Below the pieces are notes generated by a model. That model saw only the letters and a program-made list of their open reading frames with translations. It made no database searches and was not told the DNA's origin. The translations under genes and the position numbers were made by a program. A stretch of 64,000 nt of DNA from Marilutibacter spongiae (GTDB taxonomy: Bacteria > Pseudomonadota > Gammaproteobacteria > Xanthomonadales > Xanthomonadaceae): NCBI RefSeq assembly GCF_014145325.1, contig NZ_JACHTF010000002.1, positions 275,659-339,658 on the forward strand, given 5' to 3'. Shown here one piece after another: positions 54,215 through 63,909 of this stretch (position 1 is the first letter of the stretch; the number at the start of each line of letters is the position of its first letter).

Positions 54215-55383
54215 ATGCGACTGCTGCCCCTCGCCGCCATGCTCCTGCTCGGCGCCTGCACGACGATCGCTTCAACGCAACCCCCACCGCCCGCGAACGG
54301 CCGTGTCGCACTGCCCGCCCCCGATGCCGGGCCGGCGCTGGACGCGGTGCTGCGTCGCGAAGGCATCGTGACCGCCGGTATCGGTATCCTTCGGGACGGG
54401 AAGCTGGTGTGGTCGCACTACCATGGCGATCAAGCGCCCGGCCAGCGGGCCGGCGCCAGCACCCGCTTCAACGTCGCGTCGATCACCAAGCTGGTCACTG
54501 CCGAGACCGCGCTGCGCCTGGTCGCGTCGGGCGACCTGGACCTGGATGCGCCACTCGCGCCGTACTGGGTGGACCCCGATGTCACCGGCGACTCCCGCCA
54601 CGAGGCGCTGACGGCCCGCATGGTGCTCGACCACCCTCCGGGCTCCCCAACTGGCGCGTATTCCGTGCCGACCGCACGCTGGTCTTCGAACACGACCCGG
54701 GCACCCGCTACGGCTATTCCGGCGAGGGTTTCGAGTGGCTCGCCCACGCCATCGAAGCAAAGCTGGGCGCGCCCTTCCCCGCCATCGTGCAGCGCACCGT
54801 CTTCGATCCCGTCGGCATGACGACGGCGGCCATCGCCGTGGACAGGCATCACCTGGAAGGCATCGCCCGACCGGTCGACGCACAAGGCATGTTTCCCGGC
54901 TACTACTGCCCGCCCTACGGCGGCTGCAAGGCCGACGGCGCCTGGTCGGCGGCGGACGACCTGGTGGTGAGCGTGCCCGATCTCGCCCGCTTCCTCGGTG
55001 CCCTCCACACAGGCAGCGGCTACGACCGCGCGCTGGCACGGGAACGCGACCGCGTGCAGACCGATCGCGGCAAGGACCGGCTGGTCGATTGCGCCGCATA
55101 CCCGGGCACGCCCTGCCCCGTCAGCCAGGGTTACGGCCTGGGCGTGGAAGTCGCCCACTTCGCCGATGGCTCGACCCTCGGCCATGGCGGCAGCGACTGG
55201 TCGGAAGACACCCTGGCCTACCTCTACCAGCCCTCAGGCGACGGTCTGGTCATCCTCCTCAACGCACCGCACCCACGGGGCGTACAGGCCATGGCGGACC
55301 TGATCGCCATCCTCGACCCCGACTCGCCCTACCTGCCCCGCTATCGCACGTGGCAAGCGGCCAGTCGGGACGGAGACGCTTAA
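54215..55383 (+). pseudogene. Lipoprotein serine hydrolase (beta-lactamase family), one frameshift
   Basis: Two frames give one protein of about 388 aa. The first starts ATG 54215 with a lipobox (LLLGAC, Cys15), then TRFNVASITKLVT (SxxK) and DPDVTGDSRHEALTARMVLDH. The second resumes at SGLPNWRVFRADR with YGYSGEGFEWLAHAIEAK, YLYQPSGDGLVILL and the third motif GHGGSDWSED, ending at 55383. A one-nt deletion in CCACCCTCC at 54631-54639 explains the shift (H-[T]-SGLPNW expected, as in the intact paralogue at 38066). It may be a null allele or a base-call error. Confidence 0.8.
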
Positions 55384-55457
55384 GCGCGTTTGTTCGACCT
55401 CGGCGTCCCCATGGAGTCGAGTTGCGCAGCCACCGCCGCGTTGATAGTTTTTTTGAT

Positions 55458-55475
55458 TGTCACAATGACGTGACA
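55458..55475. promoter_or_regulatory. Operator-like palindrome TGTCAC-N6-GTGACA
   Basis: Perfect 6-bp arms with a 6-nt spacer, 18 nt before the ATG of the 244-aa exported protein and overlapping the region where its promoter or leader would be. Arms are the reverse of the CRP/FNR half-site order, so another dimeric regulator is more likely. Confidence 0.4.
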
Positions 55476-55493
55476 TGCAAGGAATGCACTCAA

Positions 55494-56228
55494 ATGGAAA
55501 TGAGAAAAAGCTGTCTCGCAATTGCCACGATGAGCCTTCCACGGCTTGTTCCATGGGGACTCGCACATGCCTCCACACCCCCGGGTGATGTGATCGAATT
55601 GCCCAACGAAGGAATTGAGGACGGCCGGAGCTTTGAAGCACTCGATCCTGTCGCACAACAGTATCAAGTCAGCCATTCCGAAGTAGGCGCAATCATCGAC
55701 CTTGCCACCAATCGGGTCTATGTCAGCAATTCAAAGGGTGAGAACCTTTCGATTTCGATTTCAGATGCGGTACTGACCGAAGCCGGATTGACGCGCGCTG
55801 AGTTCGAGCACGTGATGACTGCCCCCGGCCACGCCTTCGAAGTACGTTACGACTCGAACGCCAACGGACAAATGGACGATTGGCAGCTAACTGGAAACGG
55901 CTGTCTTTCCGCCCACTGCTCTCCGTGGAAGTTCAACAACTTCGACGCGCTAGACGGCTATGACGGCTTGAACTTCTTTGATCGATTTTCTACGTTCGGC
56001 GGCCCGCGCACGCCTCCCAGCCCCTCGGAAAGAGCCGCTGCATGCGACCGCGTCCGGGAACTATCCGAGAAGGGAATCATCGAAGCGGGAGTGACGGGCG
56101 TCAGCTGTGCAGCCGCGGCTTCGGTAGTGGGCGGAGTAGCGTGTGCTGGAGGCCTCATCAAGATGGGGTTCACGGCGCATCGGCGGAACCAGAATCAGAA
56201 GAAGTGCAAGTGCGAGGAACCGCGATGA
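55494..56228 (+). CDS. Exported protein of unknown function with EF-hand-like loop and Gly/Ala zipper
   Basis: A 244-aa protein of the low-GC island. Signal peptide about 1-27 (LAIATMSLPRLVPWGLAHA). The mature part has DLATNRVYVSNSKGENLSIS, DSNANGQMDDWQL with a D-x-N-x-N-G-x-x-D calcium-loop pattern, Cys pairs (GNGCLSAHCSPW), FDALDGYDGLNFFDRF, and near the C-terminus the Gly/Ala-rich GVSCAAAASVVGGVACAGGL, possibly membrane-active, then a basic tail with CKC. No family is recognised. Its stop overlaps the next ATG (ATGA). The AAGGA at 55478-55482 lies 11 nt before the start. Confidence 0.6.
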   Translation: MEMRKSCLAIATMSLPRLVPWGLAHASTPPGDVIELPNEGIEDGRSFEALDPVAQQYQVSHSEVGAIIDLATNRVYVSNSKGENLSISISDAVLTEAGLTRAEFEHVMTAPGHAFEVRYDSNANGQMDDWQLTGNGCLSAHCSPWKFNNFDALDGYDGLNFFDRFSTFGGPRTPPSPSERAAACDRVRELSEKGIIEAGVTGVSCAAAASVVGGVACAGGLIKMGFTAHRRNQNQKKCKCEEPR

Positions 56229-56410
56229 CACAGAACTTCCTCGTTGGCATGGCGATTGCGGCGATATTCGGCTATGTCGTCGGCATCCTGTCGCTTCGAA
56301 GTGCCCCTACCATCGAAAAACGAAGATTCATGAGCACGTTGATAGGCACAGCAGCGCTCAGCTTCTTCATGACATCCCTCGCGTACGAGTTGGGCTGGCT
56401 AGTGCCCTAG
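56225..56410 (+). CDS. 61-aa membrane protein coupled to the upstream gene
   Basis: Two TM segments: FLVGMAIAAIFGYVVGILSL (about 5-24) and LIGTAALSFFMTSLAYELGW (about 39-58), linked by a short basic loop (RSAPTIEKRRFM). ATG 56225 overlaps the stop of the 244-aa gene by ATGA. Small two-TM proteins coupled to an exported protein are often immunity or accessory factors. No homologue is recognised. Confidence 0.65.
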   Translation: MTQNFLVGMAIAAIFGYVVGILSLRSAPTIEKRRFMSTLIGTAALSFFMTSLAYELGWLVP

Positions 56411-56443
56411 CGACTTGAACGTAACCTAAGCGAAAAGTGACAG

Positions 56444-56518
56444 CCGCCTGCGTGCGCTGCGGCAGGCGGGGATCAACGAGCGGCGGAGGTAGACACACTT
56501 GCCTGGTTTGCCTCCGCC
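56444..56518. terminator. Pair of hairpins in a convergent gap
   Basis: CCGCCTGC (56444-56451) pairs with GCAGGCGG (56462-56469), and GGCGGAGG (56482-56489) pairs with CCTCCGCC (56511-56518). Both lie between the 61-aa protein gene and the convergent DUF6164 gene; no T-tract. Confidence 0.4.
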
Positions 56519-56554
56519 TCCTCTTGTTCCCAGGCCCGCGTGCCGTCCAGCCTG

Positions 56555-56923
56555 TCAACCGCCCCCGAGCAGGATCATCGGCAGCGCCATGAGCCCGAGC
56601 AGCAGCACGATCGCGAGCAGCGTCAGCACCACACGCACCGGCTCGTCCCGCAAGACGGTCCAGAAGGTACCAGCGCTGCCGTCCCGCACCGCGGCCTCGT
56701 GCTCGGCGCGCACGCGTGCAGCGCGCTGGGCCTGGTAGTCGTCCATCAGGCGCCGCGCCCGCTCGAAGTCGCCGTTCTCGCTGACGTGGATCCCGCCCGC
56801 CGAGATGCCCCACATGCTCGGCGGGGTTTCATGGAAAGCGATACGGGCCTCGTCGAGCATGGCGCGCACGTCGTCGGCCTCGTCGTCGGGCACGTGGCGG
56901 AGGTTGAGCAGGAGTCGGGCCAT
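56555..56923 (-). CDS. DUF6164 family protein
   Basis: A 122-aa protein: a conserved N-terminal domain (MARLLLNLRHVPDDEADDVR, FHETPPSMWGISAGGIHVSE, FERARRLMDDYQAQRAARVR) and a C-terminal TM helix (VVLTLLAIVLLLGLMALPMILL). This matches DUF6164, a small family found in gammaproteobacteria, of unknown function. Its codon use is normal for the chromosome, so the low-GC island may be inserted in pieces around it. Confidence 0.85.
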   Translation of the reverse strand: MARLLLNLRHVPDDEADDVRAMLDEARIAFHETPPSMWGISAGGIHVSENGDFERARRLMDDYQAQRAARVRAEHEAAVRDGSAGTFWTVLRDEPVRVVLTLLAIVLLLGLMALPMILLGGG

Positions 56924-57121
56924 GCCGCGATCTTAGCCGAGCCCCGAAATTGGGGTTAGGTACATTTCGTACCCAAATCCTGCCCGGCGTCCTGCCTCCG
57001 AGCATCGCGGCCCCAGGTCGCTCGACAAACAATACCGTCCCCTCTTCTGTTGAAAGCGACTCCCGATCATTCGCTCCGCGAGAGCACTAACAGTTTGCGA
57101 GCCGTAAATCGAGGCACTGGC

Positions 57122-57151
57122 TTGACAGCCAAAGGTCGCACCTCCTAGAGT
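57122..57151 (+). promoter_or_regulatory. Candidate sigma70 promoter of the Fic-RHS unit
   Basis: TTGACA (57122-57127), an 18-nt spacer, then TAGAGT (57146-57151). It lies 66 nt before the Fic start chosen here. The -35 box is consensus and the -10 matches four of six bases. Confidence 0.5.
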
Positions 57152-57160
57152 CCGGCGCTC

Positions 57161-57179
57161 GGCAATCGAACTGATTGCC
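57161..57179. promoter_or_regulatory. Palindrome GGCAATC-gaact-GATTGCC before Fic
   Basis: Perfect 7-bp arms around a 5-nt spacer, starting 9 nt after the -10-like box. It would be in the leader mRNA near +1 to +20 or serve as an operator that overlaps the start site. No regulator gene is beside it. Confidence 0.5.
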
Positions 57180-57217
57180 TCTACTGCGACATGGAAAGTC
57201 TGCTAAGGGGGACAGGG

Positions 57218-58282
57218 ATGGCTCCAGTGGTCTCCGCACGAAATTGCTCTTCAAAGAGCGACGAAGCGCTCCGCATACCTATAGGGCGCTCTGACGCCAT
57301 CCCCTCTGCCGTAACCGGGCTACCGATACGCTATGCGGCCCCTGAGCCCTTGAGTGAGCTTTTGTCTCGCTGCGCGGGTCAGCGACCAACTGACGTCCCA
57401 GAGCTTGAGTCGAGCATCGCAACGTGGCTGCTTCCCTTGGCATCCTATCGCCTGTCTGCAGGCGTTATCGATGCGAAGCTGGCGACAACTCTTGGCCAGG
57501 TTGCCATTGGACAGGCGGCATATCGGTCGCCCCAGGCGGTCCTTGAGGCTGCGCGAAGCGTCCACCCCCTTGCGACGAGCTTGCGCCAGGAGAACGTGTT
57601 CACTGGCGCAGCGACTGCCAGCCAAGCACGCCATGTCTATCCACCCTACGAGGCGCTGACGGAACTCGTCGATGACCTTGGACGCGTCCTCGCGTCCCCT
57701 CCCACAGACGTCAGCCCATTTGTTGTCGCCGCAGTGACAGGGATGTACTGCAGCTGTGTTCATCCCTTCATCGATGGCAACGGCCGCTGGGCCAGATTGA
57801 TGACGGTCCAAGCCGGCGCGGCCGCTGGCAGCCCCGGGGAGGGGGTCGCCGCGGCAGTGTTCCTGGCAACCTTCAGCGCCGAACTGGCAGGTCAGGTATG
57901 GCCGGACGCGTTCATGGCGGGGCTCGATCCATACTTGCGCCTGGCCGGTGCATTTCGAACGTCCTTGTCCTCGGTACTGGAATGCGACCGTAGCAAGCAT
58001 GTCTTCTCGCACGTGGCGCGAGCCATCCGCGGTGCGTCCCGATCCCCGAGAGATGGGGACCGCGCACTGCTGTGCGTACTGACGCAGAACTGCATTGAAG
58101 TCGCAACGTTGAGAAATGCCCTGGGTGTCTCGGAGCGGAGAGCCAATGCGCTGGCTGACGAGATCCGTAGCGAATTTGTCGGCACTCCCTTCTCGATTGC
58201 AAACGATGGCCCGGCAGTCATGTCCGGGCTTTGGAACGTTGCGGTTCAAGCTAAAGATCAAACCATAGGAAGGCTTACATGA
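57218..58282 (+). CDS. Fic-domain protein (AMPylase-type), intact motif
   Basis: A 354-aa protein. The Fic core motif [12 protein letters not shown] (residues 182-193, catalytic His182) matches HPFxxGNGRxxR in full, preceded by TGMYCSC in the usual helix. The upstream flap region [17 protein letters not shown] matches the Fic-protein layout. The C-terminus (about 260-350) is helical, with a winged-helix-like block ([26 protein letters not shown]). I see no (S/T)xxxE(G/N) inhibitory motif. There is no signal peptide. ATG 57218 follows AAGGGGGACAGGG; the ATG at 57191 has no good ribosome site. Known Fic enzymes transfer AMP or other nucleotide groups. The stop overlaps the RHS start. Confidence 0.88.
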   Translation: MAPVVSARNCSSKSDEALRIPIGRSDAIPSAVTGLPIRYAAPEPLSELLSRCAGQRPTDVPELESSIATWLLPLASYRLSAGVIDAKLATTLGQVAIGQAAYRSPQAVLEAARSVHPLATSLRQENVFTGAATASQARHVYPPYEALTELVDDLGRVLASPPTDVSPFVVAAVTGMYCSCVHPFIDGNGRWARLMTVQAGAAAGSPGEGVAAAVFLATFSAELAGQVWPDAFMAGLDPYLRLAGAFRTSLSSVLECDRSKHVFSHVARAIRGASRSPRDGDRALLCVLTQNCIEVATLRNALGVSERRANALADEIRSEFVGTPFSIANDGPAVMSGLWNVAVQAKDQTIGRLT

Positions 58283-61200
58283 TGGAAGGAAGGTCCTTGG
58301 GAGTCGAGCTGAGTGCGCGTGGCAATTCAGATCTTGGCAAGGCGTTACGCTGCCTGCTCATCGCTGCGGTTGGCTCAGTCGCCGCGGTCGGTCAATCACA
58401 TGCGCAACAGGTACCCGACAGCGTGCCTACGCTTGATCGCGTGACGGCGTATGGATTCCGGATATCGCGCCTTCCCATGGCGCCGCCGATGGTCTCTTTG
58501 AACACCGGGCCGCTGGCATCGATGAATCCGAACAGCATCTCCTTCTTCCTTGATGGAGTCCCTCAGGCTGGTGATTTCGGCTATGACACCGAACGGCCGG
58601 ACCCTTCAGACCCAAGCCCCGGGACAGCAATCAATCCGCAACCCGACACCCAGTGTGGCGCTGTCGACAACAAGGCGCCACCTGCGATACAGAACAACCC
58701 TGTAAACGTAGTAGATGGCTACAAGCATGCATCTGCCGTCGACTTCCAGTCGGTTTCAAATCCCGATCTCAGATTCGAACGATACAAGAACCCGCGGTGG
58801 AAAGGGATAGGCGTTCTGGGCCAGTCGTGGGTGACGAACCTCGATCTGAAAATTGCGTTTTCCAAGACAGGCGTGATGTGCTACCCGACCCCGGGGAAAC
58901 CATCCTGTAACGTAAGCAGTCCGACAACGCTGCATTTTTATACCGATCAGGGTGGCGTCATCCAGATGACCAAATCCGGTGGCAACTGGCACGGTACTGG
59001 AACAGCCTCGATGTACTGGGTATCCGTCATCGACGATGGAACTGCTGACAGCGGCAAATATCTTCTCCACACGCGCGGCGGATCAGCCTTTGGGCCAAGG
59101 ATGGTATTCCGGCGCAACGGGTTTATAGACTATATTGACCAGCGCGACGGCAACCGCCTCACATACACTTACGACACCAGTAATCGCCTCACCAAGGTAA
59201 CGCATACCTCAGGCCGGGCGATCACGTTGTCGTGGACCAGCGCCACGCCAGGGGCCGTGACCAGCATACAAGCGCCAAATGGCGGAGTGTATAGGTTCGG
59301 ATACTACACGGCGGGCACCGCATACGCCTCGAACGTCGAGGCACCCATACTGCGCACGGTAAGCTACCCCGATGGAAAGGGTAACCTGGAATATATTCAC
59401 GAAACGGGGACTTCCAACTCAACGGGCACGCCTCGCCCCTACACAAACGTCCATCGAATGTTGCAGATCAAGGTCAATGGCGTCCCGATCTCGACCTATA
59501 CCTACAAGCTGGCGGGCCAGAACACGTCTGCTGTAGCGACTACGCAGCTAGCCAACGGCGCCAATCGCTATGTTTACAACTACGACTTCAACGGTGGCAG
59601 CCGTGAAGTCATCAATCCTTACCAGAAAAAGACCACATACCATGTAGAAGACGGGCAGATCGTTGAGACTGTAGGTGCCGCCACGACCAACTGCCCTTCT
59701 ACCTTCAAGCTTGCGTCCTACCTTGAGAACGGTCTGTTGGAGTACGCATCCGATGAACGAGACATCGTGACCCGATACGAGTACGACAGCTTCGGTCGTC
59801 GCACAAAAGCGATTGAGGCAGCTGGAAGGCCCGAGCAGCGTGTCACGACGTGGGAGTATGACGCGGACCCAACGAACGTCTTGCGTACCGAACTCATCAA
59901 GTCGATCACCGTAAGTGGACTGCGCCGTACGACGTATACCTACACGCCAAGTGCGTCCACGTTCCCGAACGGCAACAGCCTCACTGCCAGCGTGACGTCC
60001 CGTAACCTGACGAACACGGGTGTAGCGAACCAGGATAGGAAAACCAGCTATTCCTACACGTTTCATTCAAACGGAATGATCGCGACATCGACTGAGGATG
60101 GCCCGCTAGGCGGCACCGGAGATCGCAAGGTCATGTCTTACAACCCCCTGGGCGATCTGGTATCCATCCAGAATGGCTTGGGGCACAAACGGACCTTCAG
60201 CGGCCACAATGCATTTGGTCAACCGACGAAGGTGACCAATGAGAACGGGGACATTATCGAGTACACCTACGATCTTCGGGGCAGGATCGTGAAAGAGGCT
60301 CGATTCTATAACGGGGCGCGCACTGAAACAGATTACCTGTATGACCTCAACGGCCGGCTGGACAGTATCAACAAGCCGTACGGCGCATCGCGGATCTTCC
60401 GCTACGACGTCGTGGGACGCCTCATTGGACAGTACGAGGTCCAGCCGAACGGGAAGTACGCATTCGAGTCCTATGACTACAACGCCGCCTCCGATATCGT
60501 CGCAACGTATCGCGGCGAAATTGCCAGCATCCCTGGCCCGGTCAACCCCATGCCTGCTTCGATACCTGGTGAAGACATTGGCGCCATCATTGCGCCCGGT
60601 ATCGAGGTTTCCGCGGTGCCGACAGGGGCGACGGTCAGCTACCGGTCCATTGTGGAGTACGATGAGCTGGGACGCCCCCTCCGTATTAGAGGCGCAAACG
60701 GCCAATCGATACGTCGTACCTATGATGAGTCGGGCAACCTTGCCACCCAGACGGATGCCCAGAACAACTCCAAGACATTCGAGTACGATGGCCTTGATCG
60801 ATTGATCACCTCTACCGACCCTCGCGGAAAGTCCACTCGTTACACCTACAATGCAGCAGATCAGGTAGTACGCGTCACAGACCCTCGCGGGCTAGTCACC
60901 AACTACAGCTACGATGGGTTTGGGGCACTTTGGAAACTGACCAGCCCGGACACGGGCGTGACGAATTACACCCTGGATGCAGCAGGTCGCGTCACGAAGA
61001 TGGTCCGCGCCAACGGCAAACAAGTCATTTATACCCACGATTCACTGGGGCGAATCTTGACCGCGGTAGCGGGAGGGCAGACGCAGGAGTTCGCTTACGA
61101 TGTGTGTTCGAACGGCAAGGGTCGAATCTGTAGAATTACGGATCGCACCGGGGAACTCACATATACATACAATCCTCAGGGATCACGGCTCACGCAGGGG

Positions 61201-62883
61201 CAAAGGATTGGGACCAGTTCGATCAACTTCGACCAGGCATACGCCTACGATAATCTGGGAAGATTGACAGGCATCAGCTACCCGGGCGGAGTCAGTCTAG
61301 GCTATGGATACTCGCTCGACAGCTTGGTCGCGGTGACTGCGAACATTGGCGGAGTCGCCAAGAACGTCGCAACCGGCATACAGCACTTGCCGTGGGGAGC
61401 AATAGCTGGATGGACGTATGGGAACGGCATCACGCGATCTCATCAGTACGACCAGGGATATGCCATCGGGGATCAGCGACTCACCAGCATCTATTCCAGG
61501 AATGGCAGCAGCTTTATTCAGAGCCGGACGCTTGAATACGACACTCGGGATCTGATCACACAGATCGAGAATGGCGTGTCCGGCAGCGCGACGTTTTATG
61601 AGTACGATGAGCTTGGGCGCTTGATCAAGGACGGCTCCGCGGCAGACCCCACGCGCCGTTATACACAGTATGAGTACGACGACAACGGAAACAGGGTCAC
61701 CAAATACAGTCGAGCGCCCGGCGTCATGGTGCCGCCTATCCCCACTGTGATTGAGGCGGCGAGCAACCGTATTGACAACGTGAAGGGTGCACCCTTCACC
61801 TACGACAACGCAGGGAACACCCTGACCAGCAACTCCAATGGAGGCATGACCCTCGAATACGATGCCTTCAACAGGCTCGGCAAGGTTACGACGGAAGGAG
61901 TGTCCACGAGCTACTTCGTGAATGCGCTGGGTCAGCGGAACCGGAAAACGCAGGGAAGCGCCGCAACACAGTGGGTGTTCCTGTACGGCCTAGGAGGGCA
62001 GCTTGACGTTGACTATCACTGGGGCCCCAGGACGTGGACACATTACCTGCGATTGCCGAACGGCTCGCCGATCGGCGTTGTCCGCGGAGGGCAGCTCTAC
62101 ATGGCGCATACCGATCACCTGGGACGTCCCGAGGTCCTGACCAATAGCGCGAAAGCGGTAGTGTGGCGTTCGGGAGGCGGGACCTTCGACACAAACGTTT
62201 CGTTGGACCAGGTTGGGGGTCTGAACCTGGGGTTCCCGGGACAGTATCGCGACACCGAGTCAGGGCTGTGGTACAACAATTTTCGGACGTATGACCCGGC
62301 CCTTGGGCGATATGTTGAGAGTGATCCGATTGGCTTGGCTGGAGGTATTAATACCTATATCTACTCAGCCGCCAATCCCCTAAGCTTTATCGACCCAAGC
62401 GGCCTGGAGATTGCATACGCAAACCACGAGGTTGCTCTCGGCATCTATCATTCAAAGCTAGTGATAACTCCAATTGACCAAGCATACTGGGCAAATCATC
62501 CCGATTTCAAAAATAACATTGACTCCAATGGCAGGCATTTCGCCACTATAGGTGGCGGGCCTGATGTTTCTAGCGATGTACTTTCCGGCGGCATCAATCG
62601 AATCAATGATGTCACCAAACCAAATAGCAACATTACCCCTTTAACTTTGCCATGCATCTACAAAAATGAAAATTCTGCGATCGAGAAGCTTATGGGCATG
62701 GTTGGGAACTACAACAATCGAACCGTTCCTTATACGTTGATTCCTGTGGGGAACTGGCAGTTTAATTCCAACAGCTTTGTGAGTGGCATCGGCATGGCTG
62801 CAGGTTTTACTATGCCCGCGCATACTGGAGCACCAACCCCTGGATATGGAAATCCATTGCCGAGCTATCTATTTGACCGATGA
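58279..62883 (+). CDS. Sec-exported RHS/YD-repeat protein with variable C-terminal tip
   Basis: A 1534-aa protein. N-terminal signal (about 22-42, [21 protein letters not shown]), a short Pro-rich linker, then an RHS-type entry domain ([30 protein letters not shown]). From about residue 285 on come many YD repeats ([45 protein letters not shown] and others). The core ends in the classical [19 protein letters not shown], then [13 protein letters not shown]. The last 158 residues are the variable tip. ATG 58279 overlaps the Fic stop (ATGA). The YD cage probably wraps a toxin, but no TSS6/VgrG partner, PAAR or self-cleavage site is obvious here; export is by Sec at least to the periplasm. Confidence 0.9.
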   Translation: MMEGRSLGVELSARGNSDLGKALRCLLIAAVGSVAAVGQSHAQQVPDSVPTLDRVTAYGFRISRLPMAPPMVSLNTGPLASMNPNSISFFLDGVPQAGDFGYDTERPDPSDPSPGTAINPQPDTQCGAVDNKAPPAIQNNPVNVVDGYKHASAVDFQSVSNPDLRFERYKNPRWKGIGVLGQSWVTNLDLKIAFSKTGVMCYPTPGKPSCNVSSPTTLHFYTDQGGVIQMTKSGGNWHGTGTASMYWVSVIDDGTADSGKYLLHTRGGSAFGPRMVFRRNGFIDYIDQRDGNRLTYTYDTSNRLTKVTHTSGRAITLSWTSATPGAVTSIQAPNGGVYRFGYYTAGTAYASNVEAPILRTVSYPDGKGNLEYIHETGTSNSTGTPRPYTNVHRMLQIKVNGVPISTYTYKLAGQNTSAVATTQLANGANRYVYNYDFNGGSREVINPYQKKTTYHVEDGQIVETVGAATTNCPSTFKLASYLENGLLEYASDERDIVTRYEYDSFGRRTKAIEAAGRPEQRVTTWEYDADPTNVLRTELIKSITVSGLRRTTYTYTPSASTFPNGNSLTASVTSRNLTNTGVANQDRKTSYSYTFHSNGMIATSTEDGPLGGTGDRKVMSYNPLGDLVSIQNGLGHKRTFSGHNAFGQPTKVTNENGDIIEYTYDLRGRIVKEARFYNGARTETDYLYDLNGRLDSINKPYGASRIFRYDVVGRLIGQYEVQPNGKYAFESYDYNAASDIVATYRGEIASIPGPVNPMPASIPGEDIGAIIAPGIEVSAVPTGATVSYRSIVEYDELGRPLRIRGANGQSIRRTYDESGNLATQTDAQNNSKTFEYDGLDRLITSTDPRGKSTRYTYNAADQVVRVTDPRGLVTNYSYDGFGALWKLTSPDTGVTNYTLDAAGRVTKMVRANGKQVIYTHDSLGRILTAVAGGQTQEFAYDVCSNGKGRICRITDRTGELTYTYNPQGSRLTQGQRIGTSSINFDQAYAYDNLGRLTGISYPGGVSLGYGYSLDSLVAVTANIGGVAKNVATGIQHLPWGAIAGWTYGNGITRSHQYDQGYAIGDQRLTSIYSRNGSSFIQSRTLEYDTRDLITQIENGVSGSATFYEYDELGRLIKDGSAADPTRRYTQYEYDDNGNRVTKYSRAPGVMVPPIPTVIEAASNRIDNVKGAPFTYDNAGNTLTSNSNGGMTLEYDAFNRLGKVTTEGVSTSYFVNALGQRNRKTQGSAATQWVFLYGLGGQLDVDYHWGPRTWTHYLRLPNGSPIGVVRGGQLYMAHTDHLGRPEVLTNSAKAVVWRSGGGTFDTNVSLDQVGGLNLGFPGQYRDTESGLWYNNFRTYDPALGRYVESDPIGLAGGINTYIYSAANPLSFIDPSGLEIAYANHEVALGIYHSKLVITPIDQAYWANHPDFKNNIDSNGRHFATIGGGPDVSSDVLSGGINRINDVTKPNSNITPLTLPCIYKNENSAIEKLMGMVGNYNNRTVPYTLIPVGNWQFNSNSFVSGIGMAAGFTMPAHTGAPTPGYGNPLPSYLFDR
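62407..62883 (+). other. Variable tip of the RHS protein (residues 1377-1534)
   Basis: The base composition drops sharply after DPSGL, as is usual for exchanged RHS tips. Visible pieces are [67 protein letters not shown] and the closing [12 protein letters not shown]. The His near the start and the NSNSF-V-S-G block recall a recurring tip seen in other RHS proteins, possibly a papain/NlpC-like fold (inference from memory, not a search). No Cys aligned as a nucleophile is apparent. Confidence 0.5.
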
Positions 62884-63245
62884 ATACAACAATCCGAGCT
62901 TCAATATCTCTTGTTTTATTGACCGCCTTGGGCTGCTCTCAACAGAGTCGGAGCGAGAGTCAAGCCATTAAAGAGGTCGAACGTTTCCTTGTCGCCGGCA
63001 TGAGTGTCGACCAGGCGAAAATGGAGGTGAGCAGACGAAAGTTTCGAGATGTTCGCGTGAATGATGATCAAGGGGTTTGGATCCGGAGTCAGAATGAAGT
63101 CATAGGGGAGCGCTCGATTCAGTTTACCTATGATGATTATTGGGAGGGTTTTTTGCGGCGCGCGAACATTACGGTTAGCGTTGCTTTTGATGAGGAAGGC
63201 AGACTTTTGATGGTGAGCGCTAGGAAGACCGTGGATGCTCCCTAG
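62880..63245 (+). CDS. Putative immunity lipoprotein for the RHS tip
   Basis: A 121-aa lipoprotein with lipobox LTALGC (Cys19). The mature part (about 20-121) is polar and beta-rich: [59 protein letters not shown]. Start ATG 62880 overlaps the RHS stop. Position immediately after the toxin tip, coupled translation, and a periplasm-facing lipoprotein all fit an immunity protein for a periplasmically acting toxin. No family is recognised. AT-rich like the tip. Confidence 0.65.
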   Translation: MNTTIRASISLVLLTALGCSQQSRSESQAIKEVERFLVAGMSVDQAKMEVSRRKFRDVRVNDDQGVWIRSQNEVIGERSIQFTYDDYWEGFLRRANITVSVAFDEEGRLLMVSARKTVDAP

Positions 63246-63890
63246 GGATGCTCTGAACAATTCCCTCGGCGACAATAGCGCAAGGTTCGACGGATGACGA
63301 CGATGCAGCTGAGCTTCGGGGACGCGCAACACGATCATCGCGGCGCCAAGTTCGACGAAGAACAAGGACGGCGAGCGCGACCCGGAGATGCACCAAAAGA
63401 AGAAGGTCAACCAGTGGCGCTTCGGGATGAAGGCGCACATTGGCGTGGATGAAGAGTCAGGCCTGGTGCACCACGTGGAGTGCACGGCAGCCAACGTGGG
63501 CGACGTGACCCAGGTGCACACGCTGCTGCATGGAAAGGAAGACACGGTGTGCGGGGTCAGCGGCTACACCGGTGCGGACAAACGCGAGGAACTGCAGGGC
63601 GTTGACGTCGCGTTCTGGATCGCGGAGAAGCCGTCGAAGCTGCGCGCGATCAAGAACAAGCGCGAACGCAAGGACGCCGAACGCTGGGAGCACTTCAAGG
63701 CCAGCGTGCGGGCGAAGGTGGAGCATCCGTTCCGGGTGATGAAGCGGCAGTTCGGCTACGCCAAGGTGCGCTACCGCGGCCTGGCGAAGAACACGGCGCA
63801 GGTGCTGACGCTGTTCGCAATGTCGAATCTGTGGATGGCGCGGCGACGCTTGCTGCAGCCGGCGGGGTACCTCCGACGTCCCCCCGCCTT
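63245..63890 (+). mobile_element. IS5-family insertion sequence, internally deleted, right end missing
   Basis: The left end begins about GGGATGCTCTGAACAA (63245-63260) and matches an IS5-type terminal inverted repeat by eye. After the transposase start MTTMQLSFGDA the sequence jumps to the catalytic C-terminal third. No matching inverted repeat (TTGTTCAGAGC) occurs before the window end, so the right side is truncated, apparently by the adjoining IS3 element. Confidence 0.7.
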
Positions 63891-63909
63891 CAGTAGCAAG
63901 GCGGTTTAG
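63294..63909 (+). pseudogene. IS5-family transposase remnant with internal deletion
   Basis: An N-terminal fragment (63294 to about 63324, MTTMQLSFGDA) joins out of frame to the C-terminal part, which in its own frame reads TIIAAPSSTKNKDGERD, then PEMHQKKKVNQWRFGMKAHI, LVHHVECTAANVGDV, VSGYTGADKREEL, WEHFKASVRAKVEHPFRVMK and GLAKNTAQVLTLFAMSNLW. The central part of the DDE domain is lost (roughly 600 nt, estimated from the usual size). After LLQPAG the frame continues through non-IS5 DNA to a chance stop at 63909. Confidence 0.8.

Noticed and set aside
57191..57217. Earlier ATG as Fic start
   Set aside because: No ribosome site precedes 57191, while 57218 has a well-spaced AAGGGGG. The nine extra residues add nothing conserved.
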